Below are positions 35,140 through 43,837 of a DNA stretch of 64,000 bases, piece after piece. A model generated the notes under the pieces. That model saw nothing but the letters and a program-made list of their open reading frames with translations. It searched no databases and was not told where the DNA came from. The number at the start of each line of letters is the position of its first letter. Position 1 is the stretch's first letter. Both the position numbers and the translations under genes were made by a program. Origin of the DNA: Flavobacteriales bacterium (GTDB taxonomy: Bacteria; Bacteroidota; Bacteroidia; CAIKAF01); the NCBI GenBank assembly GCA_018401695.1, contig JAGYKD010000001.1, positions 908,016 through 972,015 on the forward strand, read 5' to 3'.

Positions 35140-36180
35140 TCATGCCCAAACCTTTGTGCCTTCGGTACAGTTGCGGCAAATATCGATTTCACTCCGCGAA
35201 ACCAGCAACCGATTGCGAAAGGATTCATAAGGCTTATCGTACCAGATCTTATCTAAGCTAAGCGCCTGAATATCGCCCAAAACATGGCTGGCATCTTTGT
35301 CAAAACAACAAGGAACTACCTTGCCATCCCAAGTAAGAACGCATCCGCTCCACATGCGCCAACACTGGTTCAACAGCTTATTTCGAATGCGAAACCGGCC
35401 GTCCGACCCTTTCTCATAACGGCTAAACTCAGGCTCATCCGGAATTAAATGATGGTCGGTGTCCGGATCATACACCTGCGCCGTTTTAAAAACTACCCGG
35501 TCTGCACCGGCCTCAAGGGCCAAGCGTTTTACTTCAAACCGTTCATGCAAAGAGGGCTTCAAAAGCAAATGCTGAACCACAATTTCCGGAAATTGCTTCC
35601 TTTTGCTTCTACGCGCCTCTGCTACATGCTTTATGCCTTGAAGCACTTTTTCCAATTTCCCTCCTATGCGGTAGGCCGCATAATGCTCTTGACTTGCACC
35701 ATCCATGCTAATGATTAAGCGGTGTAAACCCGAATCCACAACACGCGCAGAAGTTTCTTTGCTTAAATAGTGAGCATTTGTGCTGGTGGCTACAAAAATA
35801 CGTCGAGAAGAAGCCTCCTTAACCAGTTCCAAAAACCGGGGGTGCAAAAAGGGCTCTCCCTGAAAGTAAAAATTCAAATATTGAATGTGCCAAGCGGACT
35901 CGTCCATAAACTTCCGAAACAAATCTTGAGAAAGCATGCCGGTGGGTCGGCTAAAGGAGCGAAGCCCCGATGGACATTCCGGGCAACGCAAATTGCAAGA
36001 GGTCGTAGGTTCCACCGATACCGAAAAAGGCAATCCCACCATTTGAGCTTTTCCCAAGGCCAAACTTTTGCGGTAACTACGGTATATCCGCCACATGTTG
36101 TGTATCCGCCGGGCATCGGATTGAGCCACCATTTTTCCAAACGAGGGCAAGCCAAATTCACGCGCTAGTTTTAGGTGCAT
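35140..36180 (-). CDS. radical SAM/SPASM domain protein
   Basis: 346 aa. EPTTSCNLRCPECPSGLRS gives the CxxxCxxC cluster for the S-adenosylmethionine-cleaving 4Fe-4S centre (about residues 58-66), followed by the radical SAM barrel (YFQGEPFLHP, SMDGASQEHYAAYR). The C-terminal SPASM-type region has CWRMWSGCVLTWDGKVVPCCFDKD and CRNC, a second iron-sulphur site. SPASM enzymes often modify peptides or cofactors; the substrate here is unknown and no precursor peptide is adjacent. Between M23 and rbfA on one strand, with 4 bp to rbfA. Confidence 0.9.
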   Translation of the reverse strand: MHLKLAREFGLPSFGKMVAQSDARRIHNMWRIYRSYRKSLALGKAQMVGLPFSVSVEPTTSCNLRCPECPSGLRSFSRPTGMLSQDLFRKFMDESAWHIQYLNFYFQGEPFLHPRFLELVKEASSRRIFVATSTNAHYLSKETSARVVDSGLHRLIISMDGASQEHYAAYRIGGKLEKVLQGIKHVAEARRSKRKQFPEIVVQHLLLKPSLHERFEVKRLALEAGADRVVFKTAQVYDPDTDHHLIPDEPEFSRYEKGSDGRFRIRNKLLNQCWRMWSGCVLTWDGKVVPCCFDKDASHVLGDIQALSLDKIWYDKPYESFRNRLLVSRSEIDICRNCTEGTKVWA

Positions 36181-36183
36181 GCC

Positions 36184-36546
36184 TTAAGAGTCCTCTTCGT
36201 TTTTGCGCATTTTATTCAATAGTTGGTCAATTCGGTCGGCGTAGGCCGCTGAATCGTCATGAAAAAAATGCAAATCCGGTACAATCCGCAAGCTTTTGCC
36301 CAGCGATTGACCCACCGCATAACGAATTTTGCTCTTGCTTTCTTCTATGTGTTGCAGGCTTTCCTCCGCGCTGCTTCCTCCCATCAAACTGAGGTAAACC
36401 CTGGCTATGGACAAATCTGGAGATACCCGAACCTGGGTAACCGAAACCATCCCTCCTTTCGCAAAATCTCTTCCATGACGAATAAAATAATCGGCCAACT
36501 CCCGCTGAACCAACCGGGCTACTTTTTGCTGCCTAGTGCTTTCCAT
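36184..36546 (-). CDS. rbfA: 30S ribosome-binding factor A
   Basis: 120 aa, KH-fold cold-shock and 16S rRNA 5'-maturation factor. Seen: TRQQKVARLVQRELADYF at the N-terminus, VSVTQVRVSPDLSIARVYLS with the family's conserved VxVSPDLxxAxVY, KIRYAVGQSLGKSLRIVPDLHFFHDDS. Normal length. It starts the probable operon rbfA, radical SAM, M23 and is divergent from purN, with a 53-bp gap. Confidence 0.94.
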   Translation of the reverse strand: MESTRQQKVARLVQRELADYFIRHGRDFAKGGMVSVTQVRVSPDLSIARVYLSLMGGSSAEESLQHIEESKSKIRYAVGQSLGKSLRIVPDLHFFHDDSAAYADRIDQLLNKMRKNEEDS

Positions 36547-36599
36547 ACCTTCAAAAATACGGTCTTTTTCTACACCACCATATCCACTAACTTTAGGCC

Positions 36600-37181
36600 A
36601 TGCAAAGGCTCTTAATTTTTGCTTCCGGTAATGGCTCTACGGCCCAGGCTATTTTGGACTACTTACATCCCAATCCTCAAATTGAGGTAATTGCGATTGC
36701 CTGCCCTAACCCAAATGCTTTTGTGCTTCAAAGGGCCATAAAATCAAACGTTTCAACCATTATTTTTAGTCGAGACGAATTTTTGAATGATACATCATTT
36801 AAAAACAAGATATTAGACTACAATTTAGACTTAATTGTGCTGGCAGGATTTATGTGGCTTGTTCCTCAATGGCTCATAGACCTGTTCCCCAATCGTATGC
36901 TAAATATTCACCCGGCTTTATTACCAAAATTTGGCGGCAAAGGCATGTACGGCGATAAGGTACACCAAGCCGTTTTGGCTTCCAAAGATTCCATATCCGG
37001 CACCACCATTCACCTAGTAAACGAACGATACGATGAGGGCCGTATCCTTTGTTCTTTTTCGTGCGCTGTGCCCCCGGAACGTAGCCTGGAATCGCTGCGC
37101 CACTCGGTTCAAGCCTTAGAGAAATATTGGTACCCTAGAGTCATTGAGTGGTACGCCTTACAAGCATCAACAGCAGATTAA
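36600..37181 (+). CDS. purN: phosphoribosylglycinamide formyltransferase
   Basis: 193 aa; transfers a formyl group from 10-formyl-tetrahydrofolate to GAR in purine synthesis. Seen: FASGNGSTAQAILDYL (substrate phosphate loop), LAGFMWLVPQWLI, NIHPALLPKFGGKGMYG with the catalytic Asn and His, and HLVNERYDEGRIL with the catalytic Asp. The length is normal. TAACTTTA lies 5 bp upstream of the start, near a -7 element. The 3' end runs into repeat R4. Confidence 0.95.
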   Translation: MQRLLIFASGNGSTAQAILDYLHPNPQIEVIAIACPNPNAFVLQRAIKSNVSTIIFSRDEFLNDTSFKNKILDYNLDLIVLAGFMWLVPQWLIDLFPNRMLNIHPALLPKFGGKGMYGDKVHQAVLASKDSISGTTIHLVNERYDEGRILCSFSCAVPPERSLESLRHSVQALEKYWYPRVIEWYALQASTAD

Positions 37182-37192
37182 TGTGTTGTTTT

Positions 37193-37343
37193 TGGGCGCC
37201 CTTTCCCGCTCTCAGCTTTAGTTTTTCTGCAAAGGCAAGCCGCCCTAAGGCGTACAGGGTCTTCCGGCCGAGCCGTAAGCCGCTGCCGCCAAGGCCGCCT
37301 AAGCCTTTGCTTAGAAAAAGCTATCGCCTCCATCGGGGGCGCA
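37193..37343 (-). repeat. REP-like palindromic element R4
   Basis: GC-rich element in the convergent purN/lipoprotein gap. On the minus strand: left motif GCCCCCGATGGAGGCGATAGC (37341-37321), middle GCCGGAAGACCC (about 37270-37257) and right motif GAGAGCGGGAAAGGGCGCCC (37213-37194). The arms TTTTTCTGCAAAGGC (37222 onward) and GCCTTTGCTTAGAAAAA (to 37319) form the main stem. The motif order is the same as R3a and R8. Confidence 0.7.
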
Positions 37344-37376
37344 AACCCCGCTCCGAATAATCCCTTATCGTTCTTT

Positions 37377-37916
37377 TTAAGAACCCCTTCTTTCCAATTC
37401 CTTAACCAGCTTTTCCTCGTGGCTTTCTCTATACCCGCTAAAATCGGAGGCTTGGAAGGGTTCGCCGGTTGTACCCACCAACAAGTCTTGTATATAGTTT
37501 TGCCCTCGTTCATTCCACCCGTTCCGCCATGCCATGAGGGTATCATCTCCCAATCGTTCTGCCTGATAGATCACCAAAACCGTATCCATAAAGCGGTCGC
37601 TTTTTCGATAGGCAAAAAATGGCATAGGAAGAGCCAAGAATTGGTGCACTAAAGTGCCTTCCCCCGGATTGAAACTAAAATGGGCCAAACCGGAACGGAC
37701 ATCCGCCGAAGTAGCTACCCGTCCTTCCATTGTGGGGGTTTCTAAAAGCTCTTCTACCGACATGGGAGGCAGGGGTTTGTTTCGTTGTTTAGGGTCTTTT
37801 GCTTGGGCACTATCAGCCATAATTTGGGGCTGCTCCGAGGGCCTAGATGATTGGCCACAAGAGGCAAAAATGGCCAAAAACCCGAGACCAATAAGCGCAA
37901 ATTTGATCCAATTCAT
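37377..37916 (-). CDS. hypothetical lipoprotein
   Basis: 179 aa with signal peptide and lipobox AIFASC (Cys at about residue 20). A Pro- and Gln-rich stretch (20-60) leads to a compact domain with SGLAHFSFNPGEGTLVHQFL, MPFFAYRKSDRFMDTVLVIYQAERLG and LMAWRNGW. No family recognised. ATG 37916 overlaps the stop of rnr (ATGA), so it is translationally coupled to rnr. Confidence 0.75.
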   Translation of the reverse strand: MNWIKFALIGLGFLAIFASCGQSSRPSEQPQIMADSAQAKDPKQRNKPLPPMSVEELLETPTMEGRVATSADVRSGLAHFSFNPGEGTLVHQFLALPMPFFAYRKSDRFMDTVLVIYQAERLGDDTLMAWRNGWNERGQNYIQDLLVGTTGEPFQASDFSGYRESHEEKLVKELERRGS

Positions 37917-40078
37917 ACCAAAATGCTAAAGTCCAATTGCCTGCGCTCCAGGTCGGCGCGCTTTACCACAATGTCTACCTCATCCCCTAAACGGTACTCT
38001 AAGCCGGTTTTGCTACCTCTAACGCAATACTGCTTTTCGTCAAAATAAAAATAATCCTGCTCCAAATCCCTTAATCGAATCATTCCTTCGCATTTGTTTT
38101 CTTTTATTTCTACAAAAATACCCCATTCTGTTACTCCTGAAATCACTCCTTTGAACGATTCCCCCAAATGCATTTTCATATACTCTACCTGCTTGTATTT
38201 GGTGGAGGCTCGTTCGGCCTCCGCCGCCTTGCGTTCCATTTCTGAGGAATGCTTGCATTGCGCTTCTAGGGGGTCTTTTGCTTGGCTGGGCGCTTCGGCA
38301 AGGTAGGCTGCCAGCAGGCGATGCACCATTACATCGGGCCAACGGCGAATAGGAGAAGTGAAATGGGTATAATAATCGAAAGCCAAACCGTAGTGTCCCA
38401 CATTTTGAGTAGTGTATACCGCCTTTGCCATGCTTCGTATAGCTAAGGTTTGAATCATATTTTGCTCCGGCTTTCCTTGCACCTCATCCAATAATCGATT
38501 CAGGCTTTTCGAAATAGCACGCGGATGACTCAAATCTATTTTATAGCCAAATGTTCCTACAAATCGCTTGAATTCTTTGAGTTTTTCCAAATCGGGGCTG
38601 TCGTGCACGCGATACACAAAGTTTTTTGGGCTAGCTTGTTTGCCCTTGGGTTGGCCTATAAACTCTGCCACCTTTTTGTTGGCCAACAACATGAATTCTT
38701 CAATCAAATGATTGGCCTCTTTGCTTTCTTTAAAGTAAACGCTAAGGGGCTTTCCTTGTTCGTCCAGCCGAAATTTAACCTCGCTTTGTTCTACCCTCAA
38801 TGCTCCATGGTTGAATCGCTGTTTTCTTAATTCTAAGGCCATTTGGTGCAATTGCAATACGTCTTTTGCCTCAATTTTTAGTGCAGAACTAGCTTTACCT
38901 TCTATAATTTGCTGGGCTTCCTCGTAGGTGAGTCTTTGGTCCGAATGAATTACGGTTCTTCCAATCCATACTTTTTTCACTTCTGCCAAGGCGGTCATGT
39001 GAAATACCGTGGAAAAGCAAAGCTTGTCTTCGTGCGGCCTTAAGCTGCAGAGACCGTTGGATAGCTTTTCGGGCAACATAGGAATCACACGATCTACCAA
39101 ATATACTGAGGTTGCCCTTTGCTTGGCTTCTTTGTCCAGTAAGCTACCCGGCTGAATATAGTGCGACACATCGGCAATATGCACACCTACCTCCCAAAGC
39201 CCCTCTTCCAGTAAGCGAATGGAAAGGGCATCGTCAAAGTCTTTGGCATCCTCCGGGTCAATGGTAAAGGTTGGAATATCCCTAAGGTCTAACCGTCGCT
39301 CAATTTCTTTAGGCTCAATGCTGTCTGGAATGGCTTCCGCTTCTGTTTCCACCTCGCCAGGGAAAGATAAGGGGAAACCAAATTCGGCAAGAATGGCATG
39401 CATTTCGGTTTCATTCTCGCCGGGTTTGCCTAGCACTTCCACCACCTTTCCTGCGGGGTTTTTTCCTTCCTGGCCCCATTCCGTAATTTCAACCAAGACT
39501 TTGTCGCCGTGATTGGCCCCATGAATATAGCGTGGGGGAATAAACACATGCTGGGGCATTTTATCGCTGTCGGGAATCAGGAAGGCAAATTGTTCGCTTT
39601 TTTCTAAGACGCCCACAAAGCTCGACTTCGCCCTCTCCAGCACTTCCAGGACTTCGCCCTCCAGTTTTCCTCTACGTTTTCTGGCAGCAATAAATACCCG
39701 AACAGTATCTCCATGCAATGCGGACCGAAGTTTACGGGAGGGGATATATATATCTTCTTCCGTAGCATCCGAAATAACAAATGCGTTTCCGCTTTGCAAC
39801 ATGGCAACGCGGCCATCTGCAGTGCCCCGTTCGCCCTTATAAAGATACTTTCCGCGGCCGTCGTGTTCCAAAAGCACTTCTTTTTCCAATGCATCTAAGC
39901 ATTCCTGAACCAACAACCTATTGTATTGATCACCGGGGTCTATACCCAAACGTGCGGCAATTTGTTTGTGATTCCAAGCCTTGCCCGGGTTTTCCTGAAA
40001 AATCGCCCGGATTTCCTTCAATAGGCTTTTGCGCACCTTTTTTAGGCGCATACCTACATTCTTCTTCTTTTTTGGCAT
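37913..40078 (-). CDS. rnr: ribonuclease R
   Basis: 721 aa RNB-family 3'-to-5' exoribonuclease that degrades structured RNA. An N-terminal helix-turn-helix-like part is followed by cold-shock domains (NHGDKVLVEITEWG), the RNB catalytic domain with DIPTFTIDPEDAKDFDDALS (Asp cluster) and RWPDVMVHRLL, and a C-terminal S1 domain (GVISGVTEWGIFVEIKENKCEGMI). Length and order are normal. The following lipoprotein gene overlaps by 4 bp. Confidence 0.96.
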   Translation of the reverse strand: MPKKKKNVGMRLKKVRKSLLKEIRAIFQENPGKAWNHKQIAARLGIDPGDQYNRLLVQECLDALEKEVLLEHDGRGKYLYKGERGTADGRVAMLQSGNAFVISDATEEDIYIPSRKLRSALHGDTVRVFIAARKRRGKLEGEVLEVLERAKSSFVGVLEKSEQFAFLIPDSDKMPQHVFIPPRYIHGANHGDKVLVEITEWGQEGKNPAGKVVEVLGKPGENETEMHAILAEFGFPLSFPGEVETEAEAIPDSIEPKEIERRLDLRDIPTFTIDPEDAKDFDDALSIRLLEEGLWEVGVHIADVSHYIQPGSLLDKEAKQRATSVYLVDRVIPMLPEKLSNGLCSLRPHEDKLCFSTVFHMTALAEVKKVWIGRTVIHSDQRLTYEEAQQIIEGKASSALKIEAKDVLQLHQMALELRKQRFNHGALRVEQSEVKFRLDEQGKPLSVYFKESKEANHLIEEFMLLANKKVAEFIGQPKGKQASPKNFVYRVHDSPDLEKLKEFKRFVGTFGYKIDLSHPRAISKSLNRLLDEVQGKPEQNMIQTLAIRSMAKAVYTTQNVGHYGLAFDYYTHFTSPIRRWPDVMVHRLLAAYLAEAPSQAKDPLEAQCKHSSEMERKAAEAERASTKYKQVEYMKMHLGESFKGVISGVTEWGIFVEIKENKCEGMIRLRDLEQDYFYFDEKQYCVRGSKTGLEYRLGDEVDIVVKRADLERRQLDFSILV

Positions 40079-40153
40079 AGTTGCCTAAAAGTAGCTATAA
40101 TACCCGAACACACCACAACGGGCTCTCCATGAACCCATTTAAAAGCTCGTTTT

Positions 40154-41134
40154 TTAGTCCAGATACATTACTTGCTTCACCGCCCGAACAATGCGACCGG
40201 CATTAGGCAAAAAGGCATCCACCATGGTAGGTGCATAGGCAAGGGGGGTATCGGCACCATTTACCCGTAGCGCGGGTGCGTCTAAATAATCAAAGGCGTT
40301 TTGCTGCACATGGAAAACGATTTCGGTAGAAATATTACCCAACGGCCAGCTCTCCTCTACACAAACCAAACGGTTGGTTTTTCGCACCGAAGCAACAACG
40401 GATGCATAATCGATGGGCCGAATGGTTCTAAGGTCAATAATTTCGGCCTCAATACCTTCTTTAGAAAGGACCTCAGCGGCCTCTTGAGCAGCCTTAATTA
40501 TTTTTCCGTAGCTAACAATAGTGACATCCTTTCCCTCTCGGTCAATTCTGGCTTTACCAATAGGGTAGAGGTATTCTTCCTCGGGAACCAAGCCCTTATC
40601 CCCATACATCTGCTCCGACTCCATAAAGATAACCGGGTCGTTATCGCGTATGGCAGTTTTAAGCAGACCTTTGGCATCGTTTGGATTGGAGGGGACAACC
40701 ACCTTAAGTCCGGGGGTGTTGGCATACCACGAATCAAAAGACTGTCCGTGCGTTGCGGCCAATTGCCCTGCAGAACCCGTAGGTCCGCGAAAAACAATGG
40801 GAACATTTACCTGTCCGCCCGACATTTGGTACATTTTGGCCGCATTGTTTATGATTTGGTCAATGGCTACCAGGGAGAAGTTAAAGGTCATGAACTCAAT
40901 GATGGGCCTTAAGCCATTCATGGCAGCACCTACACCAATACCGGCAAATCCTAGTTCGGAAATGGGAGTGTCGATTACCCGTCTGGGCCCAAACTCATCC
41001 AACATGCCTTGGCTAACCTTGTAGGCACCATTATATTCTGCCACTTCTTCCCCCATCAAAAAAATAGAAGAGTCGCGGCGCATTTCTTCGGTCATGGCCT
41101 CTCTTAAGGCCTCACGGAATTGTAATTCTTTCAT
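40154..41134 (-). CDS. pdhB: pyruvate dehydrogenase E1 component, beta subunit
   Basis: About 326 aa from ATG 41134 ([14 protein letters not shown]). Part of the thiamine-diphosphate E1 heterotetramer that decarboxylates pyruvate to feed acetyl-CoA synthesis. Seen: [47 protein letters not shown] (the conserved E1-beta acidic residue that activates ThDP), [35 protein letters not shown] and [12 protein letters not shown]. It could be a branched-chain E1, but similarity to Bacteroidota PdhB is closer. Alone on the minus strand; divergent from etfBA. Confidence 0.92.
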   Translation of the reverse strand: MKELQFREALREAMTEEMRRDSSIFLMGEEVAEYNGAYKVSQGMLDEFGPRRVIDTPISELGFAGIGVGAAMNGLRPIIEFMTFNFSLVAIDQIINNAAKMYQMSGGQVNVPIVFRGPTGSAGQLAATHGQSFDSWYANTPGLKVVVPSNPNDAKGLLKTAIRDNDPVIFMESEQMYGDKGLVPEEEYLYPIGKARIDREGKDVTIVSYGKIIKAAQEAAEVLSKEGIEAEIIDLRTIRPIDYASVVASVRKTNRLVCVEESWPLGNISTEIVFHVQQNAFDYLDAPALRVNGADTPLAYAPTMVDAFLPNAGRIVRAVKQVMYLD

Positions 41135-41446
41135 GATAGCGGACTGTCTAAACTGCACTCAGCGGGGCAAAAGTACATAATTCTGAACGTAATCTTGAGT
41201 TTCCCGATTCCCAAGCAACCGGACGCTATCAAACCCTGCCAAATTAAGCATTCAAGGAAGTGGCCCTTCTCTTTTTTCTTAGGATTACATCTCTTGCTCC
41301 TTAGCACCTTAGGCTCTTTCGAAATGGTTTTGTTTCATTACAAACAAAAGGGCAAAGCAAGCTGTTACCACGGGTAAGGAGTTTCCCTATTTTATGCCTA
41401 TTTTTGCAGGCGTTTAGGGCGAAATTCATTGTAAAGCGAAAGAATT
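41135..41446. other. divergent gap between pdhB and etfB
   Basis: No gene supported; a 60-codon open stretch at 41195-41377 has no family features. TATTTTTG at 41399-41406 fits the -7 element for etfB, but no TTG lies at the right distance. No element of the R family. Confidence 0.4.
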
Positions 41447-42190
41447 ATGAATATACTCGTTTGTATTTCTAAGGTGCCGGACACCACTACAAAAATCCGC
41501 TTCCTATCCGACGCTTCCGGTCTTGATACCAATGGCGTAACTTGGATTGTAAACCCTTCCGACGAATGGTATGCCTTGGTTCGGGCTTTGGAGCTTAAAG
41601 AAGCTGCTGGTGCAGGAAAGGTTACCATCATTACCGTAGGTGGGGCAGAAGACGAACCAATTATTCGTAAGGCTTTGGCGGTTGGTGCCGACGAAGCGGT
41701 TCGAATCGATGCGCCTGCGTACGATGCCGCTTTTGTGGCCAAGCAAATAGCCGCTTGGGTTAAAGAGAACCCGGTTGATTTCATTTTAACCGGAAAAGAA
41801 ACCATCGACTACAATGGTTCTGTTATGGGTGGCATGCTTGCCGCTCATCTGGATGTACCCTACATAGCATTGGTTGAAAAACTCGAAAAGTCAGGAAATA
41901 CCACCCAAATGCACCGCGATATCGGGGGAGGAACCGAAGAAGTGGAAGTCGAAGGCGTGTTTGTAGCTTCTGCAACCAAAGGATTAGCAGAACAGCGCAT
42001 CCCCAACATGCGTGGAATTATGGCCGCTCGAACAAAGCCCATTCATGTAAAAACCCCGGCAGATGCTCAGCCTGGGGTTAAATTCAAAAATTATAGCCTC
42101 CCACCCGAAAAAGGAGCGTGCAAAATGATTGACCCGGACAATATGGACGAGTTGGTGCGCCTTTTGAACCAAGAAGCCAAAGTCCTTTGA
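41447..42190 (+). CDS. etfB: electron transfer flavoprotein beta subunit
   Basis: 247 aa. With EtfA it forms an FAD/AMP heterodimer that takes electrons from acyl-CoA dehydrogenases and passes them to ETF-quinone oxidoreductase. Seen: ILVCISKVPDTTTKIRF, VNPSDEWYALVRALELKE, DFILTGKETIDYNGSVMGGMLAAHL and the AMP-binding GLAEQRIPNMRGIMAARTKPI (family signature). Followed by etfA after 27 bp. Confidence 0.95.
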   Translation: MNILVCISKVPDTTTKIRFLSDASGLDTNGVTWIVNPSDEWYALVRALELKEAAGAGKVTIITVGGAEDEPIIRKALAVGADEAVRIDAPAYDAAFVAKQIAAWVKENPVDFILTGKETIDYNGSVMGGMLAAHLDVPYIALVEKLEKSGNTTQMHRDIGGGTEEVEVEGVFVASATKGLAEQRIPNMRGIMAARTKPIHVKTPADAQPGVKFKNYSLPPEKGACKMIDPDNMDELVRLLNQEAKVL

Positions 42191-42217
42191 TTCTATTCAT
42201 GCATTAAATGCTTTTCT

Positions 42218-43186
42218 ATGGCAACTATAGTATTTGTTGATTCCTTTAAAGGTCACATAAAAAAATCCGCTTTCGAGTCGCTTACCTACGCCAAGAAAGC
42301 GCAACCCGGCCAAGAGCTTATCGCACTTGTTGCTGGAGATGTCCCTCAAAATGAACTTGAGGCCTTAGGACAGTATGGCGCATCCAAAGTATGGCATGCT
42401 AATGGGCCTGCTTACAAGGATTTTGACAGCGAAATCCAAGGAAAAACCCTCGCCAAAGCGGCAGAAAAAGCAAACGCCAACTTGGTTGTACTTCCTTTCG
42501 ATCATACCGGAAAGTCCATTGCTCCCATTGTTGCGGTAGCCTTGGGTGCCGGACTGGTTTCAGGTGCTACTTCTTTGCCCGATACTTCCAACGGGTTTGC
42601 AGTCAAAGTGAATGTCTTTTCTGGAAAAGCGCTGGCCGAAGTAGAAGTACTTACCGAGACAAAAGTAATTACTGTTAACCCCAATAGCATTCCGGTTGAG
42701 AAAGATGAACGGACCGCTCAAGTGGAGTCTTTCGATCCCGGTTTAAATATTAGCCCAAGAGTGCATGTCAAGGCGGTGCATAAGAACACCGACGAAATAC
42801 CACTCCCCGAAGCCGAACGAGTGGTCTCTGCTGGACGTGGACTCAAAGGCCCGGAAAACTGGGGCCTTGTTGAGGATTTGGCCAAAACATTAGATGCCGC
42901 TACGGCTTGTTCACGCCCGGTATCTGACATAGGTTGGAGACCGCATCATGAACACGTTGGACAAACCGGCATAACCATTCGCCCCAACTTGTATATTGCT
43001 GCCGGCATTTCTGGTGCCATACAACATTTGGCCGGAGTAAACGGATCCAAAACCATTGTGGTTATTAATACAGACCCGGAAGCTCCCTTCTTTAAAGCCG
43101 CTGATTATGGAGTCGTTGGAGACGCCTTTGAGGTACTTCCAAAACTAAACGACGCCTTACGTAAGTTTAAAGAGGCCTCGGTGTAA
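42218..43186 (+). CDS. etfA: electron transfer flavoprotein alpha subunit
   Basis: 322 aa. The N-terminal Rossmann-like domain ([47 protein letters not shown]) is followed by the FAD-binding C-terminal domain with [91 protein letters not shown] (the family signature). Length normal. Second gene of etfBA. Confidence 0.96.
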   Translation: MATIVFVDSFKGHIKKSAFESLTYAKKAQPGQELIALVAGDVPQNELEALGQYGASKVWHANGPAYKDFDSEIQGKTLAKAAEKANANLVVLPFDHTGKSIAPIVAVALGAGLVSGATSLPDTSNGFAVKVNVFSGKALAEVEVLTETKVITVNPNSIPVEKDERTAQVESFDPGLNISPRVHVKAVHKNTDEIPLPEAERVVSAGRGLKGPENWGLVEDLAKTLDAATACSRPVSDIGWRPHHEHVGQTGITIRPNLYIAAGISGAIQHLAGVNGSKTIVVINTDPEAPFFKAADYGVVGDAFEVLPKLNDALRKFKEASV

Positions 43187-43235
43187 CGATGAACTCGGTG
43201 CCTTTGGCACGTAAAATTCCCACGGCTTGGAGCGC

Positions 43236-43835
43236 ATGAACAAAATTCCTCTCGAAATTATAGGCTTGTCTTATAGCCAAACCCAAACCGGAGCTTATGC
43301 CTTGGTCTTGGGCGAAAAGGACGGAAAGCGCAGACTGCCTATTATTATCGGCAGCTTTGAGGCTCAGGCCATTGCCATCGAAATGGAAAAAATGGTGCCC
43401 ACTAGGCCGCTAACCCACGACCTCTTTAAAAAATTCGCAGATTCCTTCAATGTGCGTGTCAAAGAAGTGGTGGTTTACAATCTCTTGGAAGGAATCTTTT
43501 ATGCCAAAGTCATTTGCGAAGATGGGGTCCGCGAAGTCGAAATTGACTCCCGCACCTCCGATGCCATTGCCTTGGCGGTGCGTTTCGACTGCCCAATCTT
43601 CACCTACGAGTTTATTCTGTCCTCCGCAGGGATCGTAATTCCGGAAGAAGACGAGGACGCTCAAGAAGACCATGCTAAGGCAGAACAGGCCTCCGAAAAA
43701 CTTGAAGGGCCCGGCTACGAGAAAATGTCTTTGCAACAGTTGGAGTTATTGCTTGATAAAAGCATTGAAGAAGAAGCCTACGAAAAGGCCTCTAAGATTC
43801 GCGATGAAATCAACCGCCGCAAAAAGGATTCTTAG
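43236..43835 (+). CDS. bifunctional nuclease family protein (DUF151) with UVR motif
   Basis: About 199 aa from ATG 43236 (MNKIPLEIIGLSYSQTQTGAY). The BFN/DUF151 domain covers residues 1-130, with LPIIIGSFEAQAIAIEMEKMVPTRPLTHDLF and VEIDSRTSDAIALAVRFDCPIFTYEFIL. After an acidic linker, EKMSLQQLELLLDKSIEEEAYEKASKIRDEINRR is a UvrB/UvrC-type motif, as in many Bacteroidota members. Nuclease activity is known only for distant plant relatives. The gene lies 49 bp after etfA and is probably co-transcribed. An alternative TTG start lies at 43227. Confidence 0.9.
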   Translation: MNKIPLEIIGLSYSQTQTGAYALVLGEKDGKRRLPIIIGSFEAQAIAIEMEKMVPTRPLTHDLFKKFADSFNVRVKEVVVYNLLEGIFYAKVICEDGVREVEIDSRTSDAIALAVRFDCPIFTYEFILSSAGIVIPEEDEDAQEDHAKAEQASEKLEGPGYEKMSLQQLELLLDKSIEEEAYEKASKIRDEINRRKKDS

Positions 43836-43837
43836 TT

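Noticed and set aside
41195-41377. 60-codon open frame upstream of etfB
   Set aside because: Basic, low-information sequence in a divergent promoter gap; no motif.
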